The notes under the pieces were generated by a model. It was given only the letters and a program-made list of their open reading frames with translations, was not told the origin of the DNA and searched no databases. Shown in pieces: positions 51,901 to 58,544 of a stretch of DNA of 64,000 bases. The DNA lies in contig NZ_FOFB01000025.1 of the NCBI RefSeq assembly GCF_900110645.1, positions 26,359-90,358 on the forward strand, in the 5' to 3' direction. The stretch is from Neolewinella agarilytica (GTDB taxonomy: Bacteria; Bacteroidota; Bacteroidia; Chitinophagales; Saprospiraceae). The stretch's first letter is position 1; each line of letters starts with the position of its first letter. Both the position numbers and the translations under genes were made by a program.

Positions 51901-54677
51901 ATGATGGTCCGACCACAGTACGCCCCTGTAACGACAATGATGATTGTACCATTAATGACGTACAAACTGTACTGGACTGTAATGGTGAGATTTGCGTCCC
52001 TTGTGCCGGAGAGCCCATTGATTGTAGCAACGGATCAACCTCCATTGAAGCCTGCGACGATGGCAACCCCTCCACCATCAACGATGTACAAACCGTACTC
52101 GACTGCAATGGAGAAATCTGTGTACCCTGTATGGGTATCATTACCGACTGTGACACGGGCACGACCACCGTCCGCGATTGCGACGACGGCGACGACTGTA
52201 CTGAAAACGACCAGGAAACCGTGCTCGACGCCGACGGAACCGTCTGTGTGCCCTGCGCCGGAACGATCATAGACTGTAGCAACGGATCAACTTCCGTCGT
52301 AGCCTGTAACGACAATAATCCCTCGACCATCAATGACGTGCAGACCATTCTGGACTGCAACGGTGAGGTTTGTGTCCCCTGTATGGGTACTCCCGTAGGT
52401 TGCGACGACGGCACGACCACCGTCCGCGATTGTGACGACGGCGATGACTGTACTGAAAATGACCAGGAAACCGTGCTCGACGCCGACGGAACCGTCTGCG
52501 TGCCCTGCGCCGGAACGATCATCGACTGTAGCAACGGATCAACTTCCGTCGTAGCCTGTAACGATAATAATCCCTCGACCATCAATGACGTGCAGACCAT
52601 TCTGGATTGCAACGGTGAGATTTGTGTCCCCTGTATGGGTACACCCGTAGGTTGCGACGACGGCACGACTACCGTCCGCAATTGTGACGACGGCGATGAC
52701 TGTACTGAAAACGACCAGGAAACCGTGCTCGACGCCGACGGAACCGTCTGCGTGCCCTGCGCCGGAACGATCATCGACTGTAGCAACGGATCAACTTCTG
52801 TCGTAGCCTGTAACGATAATAATCCCTCGACCATCAATGACGTGCAGACCATTCTGGACTGCAACGGTGAGATTTGTGTCCCCTGTATGGGTACGCCCGT
52901 AGGTTGCGACGACGGCACGACCACCGTCCGCGATTGTGACGACGGCGATGACTGCACTGAAAATGACCAGGAAACTGTGCTCGACGCCGACGGAACCGTC
53001 TGCGTGCCCTGCGCTGGAACGATCATCGACTGTAGTAACGGATCAACTTCTGTCGTAGCCTGTAACGATAATAATCCCTCGACCATCAATGATGTGCAAA
53101 CCATTCTGGACTGCAACGGTGAGATTTGTGTCCCCTGTATGGGTACGCCCGTAGGTTGCGACGACGGCACGACCACCGTCCGCGATTGTGACGACGGCGA
53201 TGACTGCACTGAAAATGACCAGGAAACTGTGCTCGACGCCGACGGAACCGTCTGCGTGCCCTGCGCTGGTGAGCCCATCGACTGTAGCAACGGATCAACT
53301 TCCGTCGTAGCCTGTAACGACAATAATCCTTCGACCATCAACGACGTGCAAACCATTCTGGACTGCAACGGTGAAATCTGTGTCCCCTGTATGGGAACCC
53401 CGACTGACTGCGACGACGGCACCACCACCGTCCGCGATTGTGACGACGGCGATGACTGTACTGAAAACGACCAGGAAACCGTGCTCGACGCCGACGGAAC
53501 CGTCTGTGTGCCCTGCGCCGGAACGCCCATTAGCTGTGACAACGGATCAACCTCCGTTGTAGAATGTGACGATAACAACCCGGAAACCATTAACGATGTG
53601 CAGACCATTCTGGACTGTAACGGAGAGGTTTGTGTCCCCTGTATGGGCGTCATCCCCCCCGGCTGCCCGGACCTGACCTTCACCATCGAGGTGACCTCAG
53701 ACTTTAATGGATCAGACCTGACCTGCAACGGCGCCAAAGATGGCTCGGCGATGGTGAGCGACGTTTCTTCCCCCTACCCGCCCATTAACTACCGCTGGAG
53801 CAATGGTGACCGGGACCGGGGCACGGAGCAGCTATCGTCCGGCTGGCACTCGGTTACCGTCACGGACGGGATTGGCTGTGTGGGCATTGACAGTATTTTC
53901 ATCAATCAGCCTGAGCTGATTGTAGCGGCTCTGCAGGCCAGTGACAGCCGGTGTTTCCGGGAAAATAACGGCAGTATTCGTTTCGATGTCGTAACGGGTG
54001 GCACCCCACCCTACCGCTATTCGATCAATGGCATTGATTACCGGGACGACCCTCAGTTTGACTTCTTACCGCCGGGCACCTATTTACTGGCGATCAACGA
54101 CGTTAATGGCTGCCAGTTCCGTCAGGAACTGACCATCACCGAGCCGGGAGCGGTGGAAGTAAGCCTTGGCCTCGATACTGTTGTGAATGCCGGAGACAGC
54201 CTCTTGATCGATCCGGACTACGGGTTCATTGTAGTGGATACGTTCATCTGGCAGGGCGTCAACTGTATCAATTGTCCGGAGGCAGTTATTAGCCCGACGG
54301 ACTCCACGAATATTTACCTGGAGATTGCCGATCTGAACGGCTGTGTTGGCGGCGACGGGCTGAACATCGGTGTTCGTTACCGGCCCGAGATTTACATTCC
54401 GAATGCCTTCTCACCGAATGGAGACAACCTCAACGACGTGGTTTACCCGCTGAGTGGAGATGACGTCCGTAGTGTCCGACAGTTCCTGATTTATGACCGT
54501 TGGGGCGAGCTGGTGCACGCCGCCTTCGACTTTGAGCCCAACGACCCCAACTTCGGCTGGGACGGGCGACATGACGGGAAGCTCATGAACCCGCAGGTAT
54601 TGGTCTGGCTGGCCGAGGTAGAGATGCGTAACGGAGAGATACGCATCATCAGAGGCGACATGGTATTGATGAGGTAG
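48906..54677 (+). CDS. Giant secreted Cys-rich repeat adhesin with CUB, SprB repeats and T9SS type B sorting domain
   Basis: A 1923-residue cell-surface protein. Signal peptide (QLLITLLILSAPVLSGQG) near residues 19-36; then a domain with SAWYYFEMNSRTPPNTELTF; a CUB domain about 215-320 (GCGDVFTDAAGPDEDYNN, VTIEFTEFDVDCSDQLTIYSG); 30 tandem 42-residue Cys/Asp-rich repeats at residues 326-1584; two SprB-type repeats about 1590-1755 (SDLTCNGAKDGSAMVSD, then SDSRCFRENNGSIRFDV); and the gliding-motility C-terminal domain from about 1827 (YIPNAFSPNGDNLNDVVYP, YDRWGELV, FGWDGRHDGK). The last directs export by the type IX system. Each repeat has up to six Cys, so disulfide cross-linking and calcium binding are likely. 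Role: adhesion or gliding, inferred. Confidence 0.93.
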   Translation: MSLLSITQVFFHTSTTVRQLLITLLILSAPVLSGQGLDCSDAGIICDGQAIDYNPTGAGVDDFASGSGINRGCISGGEHLSAWYYFEMNSRTPPNTELTFLITPNAGQSQDYDFAVWGPTTQAATRDCSNLGNPIRCSWAASGAFGTGATGLSTSANDATEGAGGNSLVRELTVNAGEGYWLMIDNYDNNNTGFEMTWNEGGDYLVCADDPEPVGCGDVFTDAAGPDEDYNNDRNYFYEICPDFEGEVVTIEFTEFDVDCSDQLTIYSGLEATGTPLAVLCGNSLPTTIVSDHPRGCLLVLFESDGAGNGAGWLGDIVCIENCVPDCSDTRDVPCDDGDPCTINDVETLDECDDHICVPCAGTPIDCDSGPTTVRACDDNDPCTINDMEEILDCDNSVCMPCMGTPIDCASGPTTVRACDDNNPCTINDMEEVLDCDNSVCVPCMGTPIDCDTGATTVRACDDNDPCTINDMEEVLDCDNSVCEPCMGTPIDCDSGPTTVRACDDNNPCTINDMEEVLDCDNSVCVPCMGTPIDCDTGATTVRACNDNNPCTINDMEEVLDCDNSVCVPCMGTPIDCDTGTTSIRSCDDGDPCTTNDMQEVLDCDGSACTPCMGVPVDCSNGTTSVEPCDDGNPNTINDMQTVLDCGGDICIPCMGEVPTCETGPTIVRPCDDGNPCTIDDEETVIDIVNGAVCIPCEGVPIDCDSGPTTVRACDDNNPCTANDVETILDCDNSVCIPCAGEPQDCDNGAVNLVPCDDGDNCTIDDVQTVLACDNSICIPCQGTPQDCDDGLTFREPCDDGDPCTINDMWTILDCNGQICEPCMGEPVECFDGPSRVVDCNDNNPCTINDVQTILECDGSICIPCRGVPADCDDAPISMRPCDDGNPATIDDVEGVSDCDNTVCIPCAGVAADCATGTQEVRPCDDGDDCTSDDVQTVLVADGTICIPCAGEPIDCDNGTTSVVDCDDGNPCTINDRQTILDCNQEICVPCMGTPIDCDDGPTTVRPCNDNDDCTINDVQTVLDCNGEICVPCAGEPIDCSNGSTSIEACDDGNPSTINDVQTVLDCNGEICVPCMGIITDCDTGTTTVRDCDDGDDCTENDQETVLDADGTVCVPCAGTIIDCSNGSTSVVACNDNNPSTINDVQTILDCNGEVCVPCMGTPVGCDDGTTTVRDCDDGDDCTENDQETVLDADGTVCVPCAGTIIDCSNGSTSVVACNDNNPSTINDVQTILDCNGEICVPCMGTPVGCDDGTTTVRNCDDGDDCTENDQETVLDADGTVCVPCAGTIIDCSNGSTSVVACNDNNPSTINDVQTILDCNGEICVPCMGTPVGCDDGTTTVRDCDDGDDCTENDQETVLDADGTVCVPCAGTIIDCSNGSTSVVACNDNNPSTINDVQTILDCNGEICVPCMGTPVGCDDGTTTVRDCDDGDDCTENDQETVLDADGTVCVPCAGEPIDCSNGSTSVVACNDNNPSTINDVQTILDCNGEICVPCMGTPTDCDDGTTTVRDCDDGDDCTENDQETVLDADGTVCVPCAGTPISCDNGSTSVVECDDNNPETINDVQTILDCNGEVCVPCMGVIPPGCPDLTFTIEVTSDFNGSDLTCNGAKDGSAMVSDVSSPYPPINYRWSNGDRDRGTEQLSSGWHSVTVTDGIGCVGIDSIFINQPELIVAALQASDSRCFRENNGSIRFDVVTGGTPPYRYSINGIDYRDDPQFDFLPPGTYLLAINDVNGCQFRQELTITEPGAVEVSLGLDTVVNAGDSLLIDPDYGFIVVDTFIWQGVNCINCPEAVISPTDSTNIYLEIADLNGCVGGDGLNIGVRYRPEIYIPNAFSPNGDNLNDVVYPLSGDDVRSVRQFLIYDRWGELVHAAFDFEPNDPNFGWDGRHDGKLMNPQVLVWLAEVEMRNGEIRIIRGDMVLMR
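49881..53658 (+). repeat. 30 tandem 126-bp coding repeats, including near-identical 252-bp double units
   Basis: The unit encodes the pattern DCDxGPTTVRxCDD, then xxPCTINDxxxxLDCD, then xxxCVPCMGTPI. One unit carries an extra codon. From 52272 onward two unit types alternate, and the double unit recurs at exactly 252-base intervals (52272, 52524, 52776, 53028, 53280), nearly identical in DNA, which points to recent duplication. Confidence 0.95.
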
Positions 54678-54703
54678 GCGGCACTTCGACCAGCTCAGCG
54701 GGG

Positions 54704-54811
54704 GCGCGGACGCAGGTGCAAAGAAAAGGTGGAAGAGCAGAGCGGGCGATGGGCTCCTTCCGGGACTAACGCATTGCTGCTTCCAACCCCACCCTGCACC
54801 TGCGGCCGCGC
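54704..54811. repeat. Inverted pair of GCACCTGCG elements after the adhesin gene
   Basis: GCGCGGACGCAGGTGCA (54704-54720) and TGCACCTGCGGCCGCGC (54795-54811) are inverted copies with one mismatch, separated by 74 bases. A CTTCGACCAGCTCAG motif precedes the left copy. Confidence 0.8.
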
Positions 54812-54841
54812 AAGAAACGTGAATGAACAAATTAATACTAC

Positions 54842-54862
54842 AATTGTAATACTTTTACAATT
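54842..54862 (+). promoter_or_regulatory. AT-rich inverted repeat just upstream of the next gene
   Basis: AATTGTAA-TACTT-TTACAATT is a perfect 8-bp inverted repeat, eight bases before the ATG at 54871. It may be an operator overlapping the ribosome-binding region. Confidence 0.5.
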
Positions 54863-54870
54863 ACGTGCTG

Positions 54871-56016
54871 ATGTCCCGCTTTCCTCAAGTCCTGTTCTAT
54901 CTGCTTCTGACCAGCCTCTCCCTTGCCGCTCAGCAGGTTTCCGGAACGGTAACGGACAGCCTGACCGGAGCCCCCATCCCCTTTGCTACGGTCTATTTTG
55001 ATGGCACCACCATCGGTGAAACAACGAACGAAGAGGGGCACTTCACCCTGCCAGCCAGTTCCCTTCGCTTTCCCGCCACGCTCATTGCCAGCCACCTGAG
55101 TTTCGGCAATAAAAGCATTCAACTCAGGGAGGCCCGCTCTTCGGTCCACTTCGCCTTACGCCCACTTACCCTAACCGTCGCCGCCGTTGAAGTAACCGAC
55201 CAAAACCAGCGGCTGAAGAACCTGGAAGAGTTTCGGGCCCTCTTTCTCGGCGTCGATGACTGGGGGCGCAGAGCAACCATTAAGGGGGAAGACGCGCTGT
55301 TTTTTGAACGGGAATACCGCAGAAAGCGGCTCAGCAACGCCCGGAGTTTTTTCCCCGACGGCAAAATTCCGTCCACCCTGAAAAATGCCCGTTGGGCCGA
55401 CGATGGCACTACCCTGCTCTTCGAAAAAGCGAACAACCTGACGGCCGCCAGTAATGCCTCACTGGAGATCGACCTCCCCGACCTTGGCTACGTACTTTTT
55501 GTGGACCTTCAGCGATTTCGAACCGACTATACAGCAGGCACTACCAACCGGCTGGGCACCTACTTTTGGCAACCCTATGAGGGAAATAATCCGGAGAAAG
55601 CGCGTAAAAAGCACCTCAAAAACCGGGAACGCGCTTATTACAACTCCAACATCCATTTCCTCCGCTCCCTCTTTCAGGACCGACTGGAAGCGGAAGGCTA
55701 CGCCATTTATGAGGTCATTGGCAACGATGCCCGCCCCTTTACCCTCAACGATTATCTGGTTGAAACCGAAACGGACGACAAAGAAATTGTCGGTCTGAAA
55801 GGCCGCGTCTTATCCATTCTTTATTACGCCGATGGACGTGGTCGGCCACTCCCCAAAAGAAGGTGGAAACGCGCCAGCCCGATCCAATCATCTCTGCACA
55901 TTGTCGGAGATCGGGCGGCCATCCGCCCCGACGGAACAACGGGCGAAAGCCCGCTGCTTTTTGGGGGTGCCATGGGTTTGCGGCGGGCGGCCTGGATGTT
56001 GCCGGGGGATTATTAG
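54871..56016 (+). CDS. Secreted protein with CarboxypepD-reg-like domain
   Basis: A 381-residue protein. The signal peptide (FPQVLFYLLLTSLSLAAQ) leads into a carboxypeptidase-regulatory-like beta sandwich (QQVSGTVTDSLTGAPIPFATVYFDG, then TTNEEGHFTLP), the type found before TonB receptors and in envelope proteins of Bacteroidota. The remaining roughly 270 residues are an unrecognised domain with many Arg, Asn and Tyr residues, ending GLRRAAWMLPGDY. It should be exported to the periplasm or outer membrane. The ATG at 54871 is preferred over a GTG six bases earlier. No TonB-type partner is adjacent. Confidence 0.82.
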   Translation: MSRFPQVLFYLLLTSLSLAAQQVSGTVTDSLTGAPIPFATVYFDGTTIGETTNEEGHFTLPASSLRFPATLIASHLSFGNKSIQLREARSSVHFALRPLTLTVAAVEVTDQNQRLKNLEEFRALFLGVDDWGRRATIKGEDALFFEREYRRKRLSNARSFFPDGKIPSTLKNARWADDGTTLLFEKANNLTAASNASLEIDLPDLGYVLFVDLQRFRTDYTAGTTNRLGTYFWQPYEGNNPEKARKKHLKNRERAYYNSNIHFLRSLFQDRLEAEGYAIYEVIGNDARPFTLNDYLVETETDDKEIVGLKGRVLSILYYADGRGRPLPKRRWKRASPIQSSLHIVGDRAAIRPDGTTGESPLLFGGAMGLRRAAWMLPGDY

Positions 56017-56069
56017 GTTGATATGCGATATGTGATTGGCAATATTTGATATACGATTTTCACCCTCTC

Positions 56070-56849
56070 CTAAGAACGCTCATTACCACTGGTTACCACC
56101 GTCCCTGGCCATTTGCCCTCCAACAGGGAGAGGAGAACGTGAGGAGTACGACCGTTACCAAGCATGACCGGGATACCGTTTTGGGCGGTGCGGGAGGCGA
56201 TCCGGATTTTGGTGGCCATACCACCGCGACCGAAGGAGGTCTTTTCGTCCTGGATGAAATCCAGGACGGATTCGTCCGCTGCGTTGACGAGGGGGATGAG
56301 TTGGCTGCCGGGGGCATCCGGCGGGCCGTCGAAGAGGCCGTCTACGCTGGAGAGGATGACGAGGGCATCGACCTGCAGCATCCGGGCGGCGAGGCCGGCC
56401 AGTTCATCGTTGTCCGTAAACATGAGTTCGGTGACGGCCACGACGTCGTTTTCATTGACGACCGGCACGATCTGATCGTGCAGCAGTGCCCGGAAGCAGT
56501 TGAGCATGTTGTCGGCGTGGAGGTCATCGCGGAAGTCGCCCTTCGTGGCGAGCACCTGTGCGCAGAGCAGATTGTGGCCCGCAAACAGTTGCCGGTAGAG
56601 CTCCATCAGTCGTACCTGGCCGATGGCGGAGAGGACCTGCCGGCTGGCGACCTCCTCGGTCTGCTCATCAACGGTGAAGATCTCGCGCCCCGCACCTACC
56701 GCACCGGAAGAAACCAAGACCAGGGAGATACCCGCCGCCTTGAGCGCGGCGATCTGATCGACGAGGTGGCTGATGTTGGTGACGTCGAGCCGCCCGTCCG
56801 GGCGGGTGAGGACGTTGGTGCCTACTTTGATGACGAGGTTGCGATACAT
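56070..56849 (-). CDS. proB: Glutamate 5-kinase ProB (without PUA domain)
   Basis: A 259-residue amino-acid-kinase-fold enzyme that phosphorylates glutamate in the first step of proline synthesis. Visible features are LVIKVGTNVLTRPDGRLD (ATP site), LVSSGAVGAGR (glutamate site), PVVNENDVVAV and TSFGRGGMATKIRIA. The C-terminal PUA domain of the E. coli enzyme (367 aa) is missing, as in many Bacteroidota. The ATG at 56849 fits the family start; a longer frame adds 26 unrelated residues. No proA is next to it. A terminator and a Pro-rich short frame lie upstream on the same strand. Confidence 0.95.
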   Translation of the reverse strand: MYRNLVIKVGTNVLTRPDGRLDVTNISHLVDQIAALKAAGISLVLVSSGAVGAGREIFTVDEQTEEVASRQVLSAIGQVRLMELYRQLFAGHNLLCAQVLATKGDFRDDLHADNMLNCFRALLHDQIVPVVNENDVVAVTELMFTDNDELAGLAARMLQVDALVILSSVDGLFDGPPDAPGSQLIPLVNAADESVLDFIQDEKTSFGRGGMATKIRIASRTAQNGIPVMLGNGRTPHVLLSLLEGKWPGTVVTSGNERS

Positions 56850-57284
56850 GGGGGCAAAAGTAAGTGCCTTGAGATGGATTTCCATCAAAGGCACTGGTCT
56901 GTAAATCCGTACTTCTCCAACGCCCAAACAAAAGAAGCCGCCCAGGGGGCGGCCTCCGAAAACAGGGGGATTAGATTGGAGAGACTTTGTTTTTTGAGAG
57001 AGCAGAAGGGATATAGGGCCGGATAGGAGATACCCGGTAGAGAGTTATAGGTGCCCGGCCCTGGCAGAGCCGACAATAGCAGGAGGTTTCTATGAATAAA
57101 AGTTGATCATAAAAATCTCCTTCACGGCAAAGGTCCGTAAGCCACCATTTCTATGGTAGTAACTTTAGTTAGTGGCATTTACGATGAAGGCACCTGATCT
57201 TTGGATTATTGATTTGGTGCAAGTGCTTTTTGTTCTTACCTCATTAATCCCCTAACTTACTACTCTCACCACCCATTACACACT
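56850..57284. other. proB upstream region with Pro-rich short frame (minus) and leader of the next operon (plus)
   Basis: On the minus strand a short frame from a TTG at 57076 reads SALPGPGTYNSLPGISYPAL and continues with more prolines before the terminator at 56937-56953. It could be a regulatory leader peptide for proB or simply chance. On the plus strand the last 180 bases should hold the promoter of the 57285 operon, but I found no clear TTG/TAnnTTTG pair. Confidence 0.35.
56937..56953 (-). terminator. Hairpin/terminator upstream of proB
   Basis: GCCGCCC and GGGCGGC form a 7-bp GC-only stem with a 3-base loop. On the minus strand TTCTTTTGTTTG follows. It lies 88 bases before the proB start, on the strand of proB. 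Confidence 0.65.
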
Positions 57285-58544
57285 ATGACACAAGAAGAAC
57301 TCCCCAAAAAAGAAGATTACTTTGCCCAACTAAACACCGTCGAAAAACTGGTTTTCAATCGACTGGTTGGCGAGCGGAAGGTCGACGACGCCTACGCCGA
57401 GGTGCACCAGGAAATGGAACAACTCACCATTACGGCGGGCTTCACCATTGATAATATCGGAGACTTGATGGCCGGGTTCCGGTCAGACCGGCAGGCAGAA
57501 AAAGATCAGGAAGTGGAACGGATCATGGCGGAATGCAAAGGCGATCCCGTTCCAGTGCAGCCTGTTATTCCCCAATTGATTGGTTGGGTGTTCAAATTTC
57601 CAAAAAATGAGGGCACCCGACTCGTGCGCAACATTCGGGTGGAACGGATGGATATGTTTCTATCCGCCACGAGCACCACTTTCCCCGAAACTCCGCTTAA
57701 GCACACGAACGGCGATATGGTGACGCTGCGTCCGAAGATCTTTTACCAGCGCTCTACCGTAAATACTGACGAGTTTGCCCTACCCTATGGCGTCGCCTTT
57801 CCACACACCGAGCCCGGTATGTTCGACGCCCCAGACCTGACCATGGCCGACCTGGAGGGATACTTCCGCTGGTCTGACCTGGCCATGCTGCAACGGGGTC
57901 ACCTCGCGGATTTTGCCGACTTTATTTTCGCCGACGGAGCGTCTGTATACAACGACCTGTTCTTCAGTGGCGCTCGGCTTGATTACCAGACGATGCATAA
58001 CCCTTCCATGCGGCTAGAGCAAGTCAATCTGAAAGATTCAGCTACTTCCATCCTCGTTGGACAACCCGAAAGCCGGACACCCTTTACGCTGAAGGCGGAG
58101 CCTTTCATCGCGGCTACGCGAAACAAGAAGGATGGAAGCAGTGCAGGGGAAAAGGAGGTTGTGCAGGGTAGTGTGGCTTTTGTGGCAGGAGGGGCTGCCA
58201 CGGCAAATGCTGTAGAGGAGGAGAGTGAATCTCCTCCGATTTCAGCGCATTTATACCCTTGTCCGACCATTTGGGAATACAGCAATGAAGTGGCGACAAT
58301 TGCGGCCCGACAAACGGGCAGTAACGAGCCGGCATTGATGAAGACCTTCCGCTCATCTTTTTATCAACGATTCAATGGTGCCAATCCAGAACCAATTTTA
58401 GTAGAATCGGTAACTCTCACGAATAGGCCAAGGACATTACCGGTAAATAGTCCTGCCAATAATGATAGTTCCAACAATGCCAACAAAGGGTGCCTCGGTA
58501 TAGCTTTAACCATCATTCTGCTGATTATTTGCTTATTAGTATAA
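57285..58544 (+). CDS. Unrecognised protein with C-terminal tail anchor, first gene of a two-component operon
   Basis: A 419-residue protein of no recognised family. The N-terminal 90 residues are helical and charged (EEDYFAQ-like start, VEKLVFNRLVGERKVDDAYAEV). The middle is mixed alpha/beta (GTRLVRNIRVERMDMFLSA, TMADLEGYFRWSDLAMLQRG). A low-complexity Asn/Ser linker (NSPANNDSSNNANK) leads to a single C-terminal helix (GCLGIALTIILLIICLLV) that ends the protein. With no signal peptide this is a tail-anchored inner-membrane protein with a cytoplasmic body. The histidine kinase start codon follows its stop with no gap, so the two are translationally coupled and probably work together. Confidence 0.75.
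   Translation: MTQEELPKKEDYFAQLNTVEKLVFNRLVGERKVDDAYAEVHQEMEQLTITAGFTIDNIGDLMAGFRSDRQAEKDQEVERIMAECKGDPVPVQPVIPQLIGWVFKFPKNEGTRLVRNIRVERMDMFLSATSTTFPETPLKHTNGDMVTLRPKIFYQRSTVNTDEFALPYGVAFPHTEPGMFDAPDLTMADLEGYFRWSDLAMLQRGHLADFADFIFADGASVYNDLFFSGARLDYQTMHNPSMRLEQVNLKDSATSILVGQPESRTPFTLKAEPFIAATRNKKDGSSAGEKEVVQGSVAFVAGGAATANAVEEESESPPISAHLYPCPTIWEYSNEVATIAARQTGSNEPALMKTFRSSFYQRFNGANPEPILVESVTLTNRPRTLPVNSPANNDSSNNANKGCLGIALTIILLIICLLV

Noticed and set aside
49881..53658. CRISPR array
   Set aside because: The regular spacing comes from 126-bp and 252-bp protein-coding tandem repeats with an intact frame. There are no unique spacers and no cas genes.
51206..53737. Long open frame (843 codons) on the minus strand, with two similar ones at 49695-50828 and 49781-51196
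   Set aside because: They are the antisense of the repeat adhesin. They stay open only because the 126-bp unit has no stop codon in those frames, and their translations are low-complexity Ser/Val/Gln or Gly/Val repeats.
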